From: Sipunculus nudus | Lineage: Eukaryota; Annelida; Sipuncula; Golfingiida; Sipunculidae | DNA length: 64,000 nt | NCBI GenBank assembly: GCA_026874595.1 | Contig: CM049309.1 | Span: 25,919,033-25,983,032, forward strand | Direction: 5' to 3' | In this document: in pieces, positions 1 through 12,159 of the stretch | Layout of the letters: every line of letters starts with the position of its first letter | How positions within the stretch are numbered: the first letter of the stretch is position 1 | Position numbers and translations under genes: made by a program | Notes under the pieces: generated by a model | Told to the model about the DNA's origin: nothing | Database searches by the model: none | What the model saw: the letters and a program-made list of their open reading frames with translations, nothing else

Positions 1-1106
1 TTTCTTGATTTTTTACATAGTGCATTATGTTTGGGCCCATAACTTAAAACAATTACGCAATACTGACATCATTTCTGGCATATGCATAGAGAATGTATAG
101 AAAAATAGGTATATTATATATGATTAAAGTCAGATCAGTGGTTTTGATATTAGGCAGTCTTGAAGTGTAACAATGGGTTTTTAATGGAAAAATGAAGTTT
201 TTCATTAATATCTCGAAGGTATTAAGTCCTAGTGACCAAATTCTTGGCATGGTAGGGAATTTTGGAGACATCTAATTGTATGCCAAATTTTAGGAACTGA
301 GAGCTGAAGCTGGTGAGCTGAGCTCTTGCAAACTGCATAACACTAGCTTGATGTAAACAATTTGTTACATGGTGCTTGAAAACTTGAATAAAATCTACAG
401 TTTTTGATCAACTGGTTTCAAATTTTTGGTGTTAACAGACAAAATGCTAACAAAAACATGCTGAGAAAATTAAATCCACAGTACTTACAGTAAAAAAACA
501 TGCCATGGTCAAAGTTGGGCAAAATTTAAGGTACCAATTTTTTATTTTTGTTAATATTTTAAAAAATTTAAAAGATTTTGATCTAATTTTGGGTATACAA
601 TTTAATTTTGATAAATTAAAGTTATATTACTGGAAAAAAAGTCCATAGCTTTAACAAGTTTTGTGTTAAGTGATCAAATATCTTTCCTGATTTTTTACAA
701 AATGCATTATGTTTGGGCCCATAACTTTTTTAAATTATATAATACAGACATAATTTCTGGCATGTACATAGGAACTATATAGAAGAATATTTATGGTAAA
801 TATGAGGGAAAACAGATGAGTGGTTTTGATATTAGGCAGTCCTGAAGTGTGAAAATAGGTTTTTAATAAAAAAAATTGAGGTTTTTCCTTAATTTCTCAA
901 AGGAACGAAGTCACAAAGACCCAGTTTTCGGCTTGGTAGGAGATCTTGGGGACATCTAACATTATGCTGAATTTTGGATTCCTAGGTCTTACGGTTTCAA
1001 AACGTGCCACAACTACGGACGGACGGACGGACGGACAGACGGACGGACGACGGACAATGGACCACGACTATAGCTCAGATGACTTATAGTCAGCTGAGCT
1101 AAAAAT
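1..1106 (+). mobile_element. Family A dispersed element, 3' part
   Basis: Contains the family words GTTTGGGCCCATAACTT (twice) and GGCAGTC, a GGAC tetranucleotide run at about 1016-1060, and the standard 3' end CAGCTGAGCTAAAAA. Near-identical stretches recur at 19950-21148, 24360-25651 and 63000-63350. Confidence 0.7.
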
Positions 1107-2870
1107 GAAAATAGCCAAATGTTATATAAAGCAAACCACAGTATGTGGACAGATGACCACTGTGACCTTGAAATTGAACCTTATGACCCCAAAATCAATC
1201 TGGTTCATCTCCTATTTGCAGGTCAGCTATATGTGTTAAATGGAAGATTTTGGAAGAAAAGTTTGGCTTAAAATGCATCCAGAATCTTTCTAAATAAGTG
1301 GGTCCTGTGACCTTGACCTTTGGACCCCAAAATCAAAAGAGTTCTTATAGTATTGGTGGGTCATTTATGAGTCAAGTTGGAAACCAATATGTCAATCCAA
1401 ACTTTAGTTATCATCAGGAAACAAATATGCAGACAGATGGCCCTTGTGAGCTCGACAAATTACCTTGTGACCCCATATTGATCAGGTCCTTCCCCTATTG
1501 GCAGTTCAGCTATTTGTGCAAGATGGAAGGTTTGGTTGAAAAATTGGCTTAAAATGCATCCACAATCTTTCTAAATAAGTGGGTCCTGTGACCTTGACCT
1601 TTTACCACATGAGTTAGAGGTGGGCCATAAAGAAGTTAAGTTTGAAATCCATATATAACTATCCAAACTGGAGTTATCTTCAGGAAACATATTTGACGGA
1701 CATACAGAAGACAAACAGATGGATGCACAGGGTGATTAATATAGGGCATCCACTTATTCAAGCAGGGCCCTAATACCATACAGGGTTTCAGGACTCTAGA
1801 TTAACACAGTTGCAAATCTTACAGTATCATTATAATTTGGCAGTCTTAAAGTAAAGGACACAAGGCTCAGCTGAAATTGATTATGAGAATATTTGTATGA
1901 TCAGCTGAATATGTCTATAGGGATGTGTTTATGAACTTTTTTTCAAAATGTGGGTCCTGTGATCAAGTTTGAAGCCAATCTAACTATCCAAACTGGAGTT
2001 ATCATCCATTAACTAATTTATGAATGCATGGGCCCTGTGACCTTGACCTTTCAGCTTGTGACCCAAAAATCCAGAAGTTTCTTCCACTATTGAAATGTGG
2101 AAGATGGAAGGTATGGGTTGAAACGTTAAGCTAATAAAGCATTCATAATCTTTTTAAAGAAGTGGGTCCTGTGACCTTGACCTTTGACCTCATGATCAAA
2201 GATAAATCAAAAGAGTTCTTACTTTAGTGGTGGGCCATATATTAATCCAATTTGAAACCAATATTTCAATCCAACCTGGAGTTATCATCTGGAAACATAT
2301 ATGTGGACAGATGACCCATGTGACCTTGAACTTTGACCTTATGACCCCAAAATATAAAGATTTCTAACTTAATTGATGGGTCACAGATGTCAAGTTTGAA
2401 ACCAATATGTTGATCCAAATTGAGTTATCATCTAGAAACAAATGTGCTAACAGATGGCTCCTGTGATTTTGACCTTTGACCTTGAAACCCCAATACCAAT
2501 CAGGTTCTTCCCCTATAGGCAGGTCAGCTACATATGAAAGATGAAAGGTTTTGGTTGAAAAGGCTAAAAATGCATCCACCATCTTTCTAAATAAGTGGGT
2601 CGGGTGATCTTGACTTTTGATCTCAGGACCCCAAAATTGGTAGGGTTCTTGCCTTAAATGTGGGCCATGTGTAAGTTGAGTTTGACAAACATATGTCAAT
2701 CCAATCAGGAATTATCATTAGGAAACAAATATGACAGACATACAGAAAGACAAACAGAAGAACATATTTCCAGGAAACAAATATGAAGGATATATACAAA
2801 GACAAACAGAATGACAGACAGAGAGACAGGGTGATTACCATTGGGCATCCGCTTATAACACACAAGGTTT
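1107..2870. repeat. Repeats rich in GTGACCTTGACCTTTGACC
   Basis: Diverged tandem blocks of a few hundred bp, each with CTGTGACCTTGACCTTTGACC-like words, GGAGTTATCATC and GGAAACAAATATG. Ends with GGTGATTACCATTGGGCATC. Related blocks occur at 37080-37800 and 59950-60740. No gene. Confidence 0.7.
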
Positions 2871-2967
2871 TAGGACTTTAGTGTTGCATTACTAACAAGG
2901 GCACTGCAAAGCGGAACATTCCCTCACACAGGGCATAATTATAGAATGGATGAATTACACAGTGTGA

Positions 2968-4160
2968 AAATGTGGAGGGCAGCTCTCTAGCGCTGACCTT
3001 TGCTCCTGTGACCTAAAAACTAAATAGGATTCTTCATCCATGGGTGGGTGAGCCATATGAGCAAAGGTGACACTGACAGGTGTTGGTCAAACTCACAGTT
3101 TGGCCCAAAATGGGTCCACAAGCTCTTTCAAGAAATGAGCACTGTGGCCGTGACCTTTGATCCTGTGACCTCAAAATTAATAGGGTTCTTCATCTATGGG
3201 TGGTTGAGCCATAATGGCAAGATGAAAGGTTTTGGACAAACGGTTTGGCTTAACATGGGTCCACAAGCTTTTTCAAGAAGTGGGCTATGTGGCTGACCTT
3301 TGACCCTGTGACCTTGAAATCGATAGGGTCCTTCATCCATGGGTGGTTAAGCCATATTTGCAAGAAGAAAGGTTTTAGGTGAGTAAATATTTTCTCTGAA
3401 TTTTGACAAATTTAATTGTGTTTTGGGCCTATAACTTCAAAGATTTACGCAATATTGACCTAATTTCTGGTATGTGCATAGGTAATATATATAGAAATGG
3501 TTAAAATTAGTATGAATAGATTAACTACAGCAGTTTTCATATGGGGCAATTTTGAAGTGTAAAAAATGTGGAGGGCAGCTCTCTAGCACTGACCTTTGCT
3601 CCTGTGACCTTAAACTAAATAGGATTCTTCATCCATGGGTGGGTGAGCCATATGAGCAAAGGTGACACTGACAGGTGTTGGTCAAACTCACAGTTTGGCC
3701 CAAAATGGGTCCACAAGCTCTTTCAAGAAATGAGCACTGTGGCCGTGACCTTTGACCCTGTGACCTCAAAATTAATAGGGTTCTTCATCTATGGGTGGTT
3801 GAGCCATAATTGCAAGATGAAAGGTTTTGGACAAACGGTTTGGCTTAACATGGGTCCACAAGCTTTTTCAAGAAGTGGGCTATGTGGCTGACCTTTGACC
3901 CTGTGACCTTGAAATCGATAGGGTCCTTCATCCATGGGTGGTTGAGCCATATTTGCAAGAGGAAAGGTTTTAGGTGAGTAAATATTTTCTCTGAATTTTG
4001 ACAAATTTAATTGTGTTTTGGGCCAATAACTTCAAAGATTTACGCAATATTGACCTAATTTCTGGTATGTGCATAGGTAATATATACAGAAATGGTTAAA
4101 ATTAGTATGAATAGATTAACTACAGCAGTTTTCATATGGGGCAATTTTGAAGTGTAACAA
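2968..4160. repeat. Two near-identical tandem copies of about 595 bp
   Basis: GTGGAGGGCAGCTCTCTAGC starts each copy (about 2970 and 3567). Differences are few, so the duplication is young. Translated frames in both copies are shadows. Confidence 0.85.
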
Positions 4161-4400
4161 AATTTTTTAATTGAAAACAGAGCTTTTTCCTTAGTTTCTC
4201 AAAGGAATAAAGTCGCAGCGATCCATTTCAGGTTTGGTAGGATAACTTAGGGACATCTAACTCTATGTTGAATTTTGGATTCTTAGGTCTAATAGTTTCA
4301 AATTCTGCCCCGTTAACTGACATCTGGCCAGACAGCTGGACGGAAGGAAGGACAACGAACCATGACTATGACTCAGATGATTTATAATCAGTTGTGCTAA
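4161..4400 (+). mobile_element. Degenerate 3' end of a family A copy
   Basis: Family words through GGCCAGACAGCTGGACGG and the decayed end ATAATCAGTTGTGCTAACAA. Confidence 0.45.
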
Positions 4401-4566
4401 CAAAAACAAAATGTCAAAATAAGTGTAAAAATAGGTTAAGAATGGAAAGTTGAGGATTTTCCTCGATTTCTCAAAGTAATAAAGTTACAGTGACTAACTG
4501 TGTATTAAATTTTGGATTTGTTGGTCCAACAGTTCAAAAACATGCCCTGTAAGCTGAAGTCTGTCC

Positions 4567-4805
4567 AGACCTCCTGACACACAATCATGAGATCACTCTT
4601 ATCCTGACATATAAGTCATAAGGTCAATTTAATGCTGACATACAAATCATAAGATCAATCTAATACTGACATACAGGATCAATCTTGTACTTACATAAAA
4701 GTCATAAGATTGGTCTTATACTGACATACAAGTCATTTGATCATTCTTATACTGAATACAAATCTCAATATCAATTTTATACTGACAAATCATAATCTGA
4801 TCAAT
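4567..4805. repeat. Short tandem array, unit about 31 bp
   Basis: About eight diverged units based on CTGACATACAAGTCATAAGA followed by TCAATCTTATA. Confidence 0.7.
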
Positions 4806-4927
4806 ATACCCCTTAAAGTATCCAGCAGTCCTTGAGATAATGGGTAGAAATATTCTGTTCAAACTTTGCTATTAATCTAATGAAGCTAGTCTATATATGA
4901 GGCGTAGTTTAAAAGATTAAAAGGTTT

Positions 4928-6745
4928 CAAAATCAGCAATCTTGGACACTGAGAAAAGTCTGACTTTCAGTGTTCAAAATCAGCAACCTTAGACACTGAG
5001 AAAAGTCTTACTTTCAGTGTTCAAAATCAGCAACCTTGGACACTGAGAAAAGTCTGACTTTCAGTATTCAAAATCAGCAACCTTGGACACTGATAAAAGT
5101 CTGACTTTCAGTGTTCAAAATCAGTAACCTTGGACACTGATAAAAGTCTGACTTTCAGTGTTCAAAATCAGCAACCTTGGACAATGAGAAAAGTCTGACC
5201 TTTAGAATGTTCAAATTCAGCAACCTTGGACACTGAGGAAAGTCTGACTTTCAGTGTTCAAAATCAGCAACCTTGGACACAGAGCAGAGTCTGACTTTCA
5301 GTGTTCAAAATCAGCAACCTTGGACACTGAGAAAAGTCTGACTTTCAGTGTTCAAAATCAGCAACCTTGGACACTGAGAAAAGTCTGACCTTCAGTGTTC
5401 AAAATCAGCAACCTTGGACACTGAGCAGAGTCTGACTTTCAGTGTTCAAAATCAGCAACCTTGCACACTGAGAAGAGTCTGACTTTCAGTGTTCAAAATC
5501 AACAACCTTAGAAACTGAGAAAAGTCTTACTTTCAGTGTTCAAAATCAGCAACCTTGGACACTGATAAAAGTCTGACTTTCAGTATTCAAAATCAGCAAC
5601 CTTGGACACTGAGCAGAGTCTGACTTTCAGTGTTCAAAATCAGCAACCTTGGACACTGATAAAAGTCTGACTTTCAGTGTTCAAAATCAGCAACCTTGGA
5701 CACTGATAAAAGTCTGACTTTCAGTGTTCAAAATCAGCAACCTTGGACAATGAGAAAAGTCTGACCTTTAGAATGTTCAAATTCAGCAACCTTGGACACT
5801 GAGGAAAGTCTGACTTTCAGTGTTCAAAATCAACAACCTTGGACACTGAGCAGAGTCTGACTTTCAGTGTTAAAAATCAGCAACCTTGGACAATGAGAAA
5901 AGTCTGACCTTTAGAATGTTTCAAATTCAGCAACCTTGGACAATGAGGAAAGTCTGACGTTCAGTGTTCAAAATCAGCAACCTTGGACACTGAGCAGAGT
6001 CTGACTTTCAGTGTTCAAAATCAGCAACCTTGCACACTGAGGAAAGTCTGACTTTCAGTGTTCAAAATCAGCAACCTTGGACACTGAGCAGAGTCTGACT
6101 TTCAGTGTTCAAAATCAGCAACCTTGCACACTGAGAAGAGTCTGACTTTCAGTGTTCAAAATCAGCAACCTTGGACAATGAGAAGAGTCTGACCTTTAGA
6201 GTGTTCAAATTCAGCAACCTTGGACACTGAGAAGAGTCTGACTTTCAGTGTTCAAAATAAGCAACCTTGGACAATGAGAAAAGTCTGACCTTTAAAATGT
6301 TCAAATTCAGCAACCTTGGACACTGAGGAAAGTCTGACATTCAGTGTTCAAAATCAGCAACCTTGGACACTTAGAAGAGTCTGAACTTTAGAATGTTCAA
6401 ATTCAGCAACCTTGGACACTGAGAAGAGTCTGACTTTCAGTGTTCAAAATAAGCAACCTTGGACAATGAGAAAAGTCTGACCTTTAGAATGTTCAAATTC
6501 AGCAACCTTGGACACTATGAAAAGTCTGACTTTCAGTGTTCAAAATCAGCAACCTTGGACACTGAAGAGTCTGACTTTCAATGTTCAAAATCAGCAACTT
6601 GGGACACTGAGCAGAGTCTGACTTTCAGTGTTCAAAATCAGCATCTTGGACACTGAGCAGAGTCTTACTTTCAGAGTGTTCAAAATTTACAAATTTGGAC
6701 ACTAATAAGAGTCGCACTTTCAGAGAGTTCAAATTCATATTTTTT
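4928..6745. repeat. 47-bp minisatellite, about 38 units
   Basis: Unit contains TCAGCAACCTTGGACACTGA and AAGTCTGACTTTCAGTGTTC. A second type (GACAATGAG and CTTTAGAATGTTCAAATTC) is interspersed in recurring blocks near 5190, 5750 and 5890, showing higher-order structure. The period is not a multiple of 3, so open frames across it are chance. Confidence 0.93.
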
Positions 6746-7164
6746 TGTAGCTCACAACATACTGGCCACTGTGAACTATTTTGGGGTTTTCAAGGAGATT
6801 TTCCCAGGATCCTCTGGAGGTTTTTAGGTTAAGCAGTTATGGATTGTGCCCTCTGATGGGACGGGTGACCATATGGCTAGATAAGCAGCCAAATGACATA
6901 GGGTCATCAATACAGCTATGAGGAGTATCATAAAGTATCAAGTATAAGCCAGAAAATGTTTTTTCATGACATTTTCATGACTTTTGAGAATTTCCTAAAA
7001 AAATCATGACATTTTAAGGAAGTACAAACTCTGGATCAACAGCTCAACTTGACCCACTAACTGACCTTGTTTCAGGGTCATGCAATCACATGTGCTGTGC
7101 CAAATTTTCCAGAACAGCCAAAAGCCATAATTGGTTCTGATACAGCCATGTGTGGAAGACCAAA

Positions 7165-7430
7165 TAAGTCTGACTTTCAGTGTTCAAAATCAGCAACCTT
7201 GGACACTGAGAAAAGTCTGACTTTCAGTGTTCAAAATCAGCAACCTTGGACACTGAGAAGAGTCTGACTTTCAGTGTTCAAAATCAGCAACCTTGGACAA
7301 TGAGAAGAGTCTGAACTTTAGAGTGTTCAAATTCAGCAAACCTTGGACACTGAGCAGAGTCTTACTTTCAGAGTGTTCAAAATCTGCAAATTTGGACACT
7401 AATAAGAGTCGCACTTTCAGAGAGTTCAAA
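7165..7430. repeat. Second block of the 47-bp minisatellite
   Basis: About five to six units, same types. The spacers after the two blocks (6745-7160 and 7430-7860) are near-identical copies too, so a whole 0.7-kb segment was duplicated. Confidence 0.9.
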
Positions 7431-7860
7431 TTCATATTTTTTTGTAGCTCACAACATACAGGCCACTGTGAACTATTTTAGGGTTTTCAAGGAGATTTTC
7501 CCAGGATCCTCTGGAGGTTTTTAGGTTAAGCAGTTATGGATTGTGCCCTCTGATGGGACCGGTGACCATTTGGCCAGATAAGCAGCCAAATGACATAGGG
7601 TCATTATTACAGCTATGAGGAGTATCATAAAGTATCAAGTATAAGCCAGAAAATGTTTTTTCATGACATTTTCATGACTTTTGAGAATTTCCTAAAAAAA
7701 TCATGACATTTTAAGGAAGTACAAACCCTGGATCAACAGCTCAACTTGACCCACTAACTGACCTTGTTTCAGGGTCATGCAATCACATGTGCTGTGCCAA
7801 ATTTTCCAGAACAGCCAAAAGCCATAATTGGTTCTGATACAGCCATGTGTGGAGGACAAA

Positions 7861-8456
7861 ATAAGTATATTGGTCATTTTCTTTAAATTTATAATCTTTT
7901 TATGAAAATGCTAATGGTTGTGTGTGATAACATTCTCCATGACACACCATTTTTTTCATACCAGTTAGCATTCAAATGCATGATGAAATGGCAATCATTG
8001 ATTGCACATCTTTGTATGTTTTGACACTTCCTGTTCCATACTTTCACACCTTTCCACTTGATTTCCCCCCACAAAAAGAGTTTAAAATTTGTAGTGTTTT
8101 TAAATCATTACTTTGTTTTTATCCATTTTAACTGTAATAAGACAATACAGTTCAAGTTAATTCTTCCATTCATTTCCCTCCATGAATGTAGAAGGCGTCT
8201 GCCCAGCTGTGGTGAGCTTGGACTTCCTCATGATCCTGAGGCAAAAAAAATTTGTCCTTGTTCATCCACCCCAAAAATCTTAACCGTCTTACATACAGGC
8301 ACTGCTTATACTTGATACTTCATGTAATCAAGCAGCTGAGCTAAAAATGCCAAAATCATTAGACCATTGGGTCATAAGGCAAAGCTTACTAGTTTTAGGA
8401 CCAACAACTAACAACTGTCAGTCTCATTTTGGAGAACTTGGTTATCACACACTGAC
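7861..8456. other. Intron sequence, no feature seen
   Basis: AT-rich unique-looking DNA downstream (host-gene sense) of the fibrinogen exon; the next exon was not recognised. Confidence 0.5.
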
Positions 8457-8691
8457 CTGTATTGGACAACTCTTTTGTGATATGAAAGTCCTTGACCTCT
8501 GACCTTTGTATCTGGCCTCAGATTGTGTGTCACCTTTGTGGTGCCATACTTATAACCTTGACCCTTTGGGTTTAGGTCACAGTAGACATATGCTGGTGGG
8601 ATAGGACCTGCTCCATCCAAGTCGATCTGCCACACACCAGAGCCAGTCTCACCTATCTGGTAATACTCCTCACATGTCCTTCTGTACTTTT
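8457..8691 (-). CDS. Nrx-IV: Neurexin-IV/CNTNAP-like exon: first part of fibrinogen-like domain
   Basis: A 235-nt exon, phase 1 in and phase 2 out; acceptor TGTTTACTTCAG, donor AATACAG/GTCAGT. The peptide contains RRTCEEYYQIGETGSGVWQI, DGAGPIPPAYVYCDL and LRPDTKVRGQGL. The Cys, the Gly-x-Tyr/Trp-x-Ile-Asp, the Asp-Gly-x-Gly-Pro and the Val-Tyr-Cys elements are those of the diverged fibrinogen C-terminal-like module between laminin-G 2 and 3 of CNTNAP proteins. This places the gene in the CNTNAP/neurexin-IV family rather than among classical neurexins, which lack this module. The rest of the module and everything C-terminal were not found in 1-8456 and probably lie to the left of the window. 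Confidence 0.88.
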
Positions 8692-8794
8692 CTGAAGTAA
8701 ACAATGTCATGCTTTTTCAGCAGGTGCCACATAATGCATTATACAGGGTTTAATATGTCCTATTTGTTACAAATTAGAATCTTGTTGTTGAAAC

Positions 8795-10446
8795 AAGTAA
8801 TAAGTGACCCATGGGTCATGACACTCAGCTGACAAGGAAGACACTCACAAAAGAAATGTTATCATCTGAATCCCAAATTTTGCAAGTGCTATCCCAAATC
8901 AATTGTAGCTATTGAAGTTCTTCAAAATCAACAAGAAAAAAAAGTTTCATGATAATATGTCCAGCCTTTCCAAAGAAATCTAGTCTTTATGTATGCAGTC
9001 AGCTGAGCCAAAAATTACCATGCACATTTTTGAAGGATGTCAAGACAGAAAATTCTAGGTCCAACGGTAAGTTTTGTACCCTGTCTGACTGTTTGGTCAC
9101 CATGCCATAATTTCAGCTTTCCATAGAGATTGCTAAGACTTCTCTGTAAATTACATTTGATCATTCCAGGGTAAGCAGGTACAATTTGTGCCCCTCTGAT
9201 TTTCAGGGTGCTAAAAATCATGTTTTTGGCGCATAGTTCACAAAATATCGGTCAATATAACCTAATTTCAGGTTTGCCTGCAGATTTACCCAGGATTCGC
9301 CAGAATGTCATGTTAGGAGATTTGAGCCTCGAGGATAGAATTTGTGAACCATCTAAGGGACTGTGTGCTCAAAATCATGTTTTCAGCTTGTAGTTTGCAA
9401 AATATAGGTCACCTTAACCTAATTTGCGGTTTCCAAGGAGATCTGCCTAGGACTTCCCAGGAAATACAGTTTGAAGTTTCTAGGTCTAATAGTTACAATT
9501 TGTGCGCTGTTATGGACAGACTGCTTCATCTGAAGGACTAAAATACAGACACAAAAAATTTGTGTAAAAATTAGAAAAAAAAAATATAGGTCACCTTGAC
9601 CTAATTTGCGGTTTCCAAGGAACTCTGCCTAGGACTTCCCAGGAAATACAGTTTGAAGTTTCTAGGTCTAATAGTTACAATTTGTGCGCTGTTATGGACA
9701 GACTGCTTCATCTGAAGGACTAAAATACAGACAAAAAAAATGTGTGTAAAAATTAGAAAAAAAAAAACAAGTATCTCAACCAGTTTTCAGGGAAATGATG
9801 AAATACATGACAATCCATGCATTAGTTTTTCTGATACTGGAGTTTTTGTATCAATTTTTTAATTATTCTTGGGAGTACTTAGGAGCCCAATAGCTCAGAG
9901 GATATCGGTAACAGAACCTAATTTCAGGTTTCCAAGGAGATTTTCAGGGCCCTGCCTGGATGTCAAGTAAGAAGATTCTAGATTCAATGGTAATGATTTG
10001 TGCCCTGTTAATGGATGACTGCATCTTTGAAGGTCTTAAAAATAGAGAAAAAATTGAACAATTTTTTTATAAATCCAGGTGACACCACCAGTCTGCAGGA
10101 GACTGATGAAGCACTCCATGATCATTATGCATGCAAAATATCATGATGATCGATGCATTAATTATTCAGATACTGGACATTTTGTTTCAAATTTTTGTTT
10201 ATTCTAGCTGGGGGAGGGGGTACCTACAAGCCTTATAGCTGAGAGGATATGGGTAACAGACCTAATTTAAGGTTTCCTAGGATTTTTCATGGACCATAAC
10301 TGAATGTCAAATTAGAAAATGTCAGGTCTAACGTTTAGGATTTGTGCCCTGTTAAGGGACAGACGGTCAGAAAGACAAAAAAAACAGAAGGACGACGGAC
10401 AAAGAGTGATCACTATAGCTCAGATGACTTTCAGCTGAGCTAAAAA
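8795..10446 (+). mobile_element. Dispersed element with family A ends
   Basis: Start AAGTGACCCATGGGTCATGA with ACTCAGCTGAC, end CAGCTGAGCTAAAAA. The interior is a different body built of repeated words such as GGTTTCCAAGGAGATTTT; a segment of about 175 bp is tandemly duplicated (9404-9565 and 9580-9740). It lies in the intron between exons 8457-8691 and 10951-11187. Confidence 0.6.
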
Positions 10447-10950
10447 CTTGAATTTTTCCAGAACTGTTAATAATAGTTCATGAATTATATCACAATATCA
10501 AACAAAATTATATTGTTTTTCTTGAATTCCTGGATGGCAATTACCTGAAACCTAATTAGCATGATTTTGTAGCACATTGTAAATTTCAATCATCTGAAGC
10601 AAATATATGACAGTTTGAAGCTTTGAAACTTCTTTTCATAGCATGTGGGACTACCTGGATTTAGATAAAAAAACAAATTGTTCCAATGCCTTAATAGTCC
10701 ATAAAAAAAAATGTGCCATTACTTGGAACTGTGAGCTTATCTGATCTCTCATATGTAAATTGTTATATTTTGCATGTACATGTTCCATCTAGATTTATGT
10801 TTGCTTGTATGTTCATATGTTCACTGTATTTATAATTGTACAATTTGTCAATTATTAAGGCTTTTCTTCTATAACTAACTTGTTAGTTATAACCAGAATC
10901 ATTATATGATTAAGTGTTGGACATGATGCAGATCTGCAGCCAGGTCTCAC

Positions 10951-11187
10951 CAAAATGACATGTACGTCCCACGTAGCCTGTCCCTGTACAGTCACAGGCT
11001 GGTGTTCCATCAGCAGACATGACACATTCTCCATTGTGTTCACACTCCAGACCATCCTCTTGGCAGAAATCATGAACATCACAGTCTCCAAGACTGATGC
11101 CAATCCCATTCTCCGAGTCAGAGATGTCCTCAGGAATAATTTCTTTTCCCTGGATAGTAATATTTCTGATACATCCAACAAATGGAC
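10951..11187 (-). CDS. Nrx-IV: Neurexin-IV/CNTNAP-like exon: laminin-G 2 end plus EGF domain 1
   Basis: A 237-nt exon, phase 1 at both ends; acceptor TTCCAATTTCAG and donor TTTTG/GTGAGA. The peptide starts PFVGCIRNITIQGKEI, the last laminin-G strand with its cysteine, whose partner is in GISLGDC. An EGF-like module follows with six cysteines in the usual spacing (DFC, LEC, NGEC, PAC, DC, RTC), with the aromatic-glycine signature GTGYVGRTC. In CNTNAP proteins an EGF module follows laminin-G 2 and precedes a fibrinogen-like module, which is the order here. Because both ends are phase 1 the exon is symmetric and could be skipped without a frame change. The 2.26-kb intron that follows holds repeats of the family that ends at 10446. 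Confidence 0.9.
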
Positions 11188-11900
11188 CTGAAATTGGAAA
11201 TGCTTCATTCAAAGCAATGGAGACTGACAATGGATTTAGGCCATAGGTTTTTAGGGTGAGCTTCAACTTAAGACTGTTTGACAGATACACTGTAATCTCA
11301 AGAATCTAATGGTACACCACACTTCAGAACCATCAAAGAAGCAGTTCCTGGGAAATCTTATCTTTGAATTAGGTTAACTCAAATGGATGAAAAAAATGTA
11401 AAAATTACGATAAGGCTCTCAGTGTCAAGGTCATGATTTATTATCAGTACCTTATTCTTGGCTATGCAAATTTAAATCCTAACAGATTTGGTCAAAATGC
11501 AGAGGGACAAAATTATATGCATGACCACCTGACTTCAAAATACATAGGGCAAAACTGATATAATACCACTTGATGTCAAAATACACAGGGCAAAACTGAA
11601 TATATGACCAGTTTACATAAAAAAATACTGTTATATACATCACAAAACTAAATTTATATGACCACTTGATTTCAATATTCCGAGGGCAAAATTCAATATA
11701 TGATCACTTGATGTCAAAATACATGGGAAAAAACAATTTATGACCACCTGACATAAATTAAACAGGGCAAAACTGAATATGTGGCCATCTGACATCAAAA
11801 TACACAAAGCAAATCTGAATATATGGCAATTTTCCACTTTCACTCTTTAAAGAATAAAGGAAACACTCATCTCACCATATTCTAACAAGTGTGTACTTAC
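11188..11900. repeat. Short intron with a 42-bp tandem repeat
   Basis: About 11523-11827 holds seven diverged units based on CCACTTGATGTCAAAATACA and GGGCAAAACTGAATATATGA. The rest shows nothing. Confidence 0.75.
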
Positions 11901-12013
11901 CAGTGTCCCCTTCTGCTGGATCCATTCCCAGGTAAGTGATATTGATGCTGGACTGTGCTGACAATGCTGCTACTTGTATGGCCCTCTCCTCACCATCCAG
12001 ACTCACTGACCCT
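11901..12013 (-). CDS. Nrx-IV: Neurexin-IV/CNTNAP-like exon: laminin-G domain 2, late strands
   Basis: A 113-nt exon; acceptor CATGTGCTGAG, donor ACTG/GTAAGT. Phase 2 in, phase 1 out, joining cleanly to the exons at 30622 and 11187. The peptide is GSVSLDGEERAIQVAALSAQ and on through INITYLGMDPAEGDTG: a laminin-G strand pair following the Trp-His strand, ending in the turn before the conserved Phe-Val-Gly-Cys strand. The first 16 nt of the exon and its acceptor are themselves homologous to the unit of the 53-bp minisatellite that fills the preceding intron from about 12160 to 14800, so the array and the exon edge share ancestry. The acceptor AG choice is fixed by phase: two other AGs nearby would break the frame. 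Confidence 0.87.
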
Positions 12014-12159
12014 CTCAGCACATGAAAAAGATATATATGGTCTTACTCTTGTTACAGCTAATTTGCTGATACAATCACTGATACAATAGACTGTTGGATA
12101 ATGCTTTACTTCTTCCATGTAAACTCACATACCCTCCTTCCACTTAGTCTTTCTGCAAT

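Noticed and set aside
3048-3891. Two almost identical 82-residue frames
   Set aside because: They lie in the 595-bp tandem copies of GACC-rich repeat; no motif, and stops differ from any gene structure.
10855-11208. 117-residue minus ORF overlapping the EGF exon
   Set aside because: It is another frame of the same region; the frame with six EGF cysteines and the laminin-G FVGC strand is the real one.
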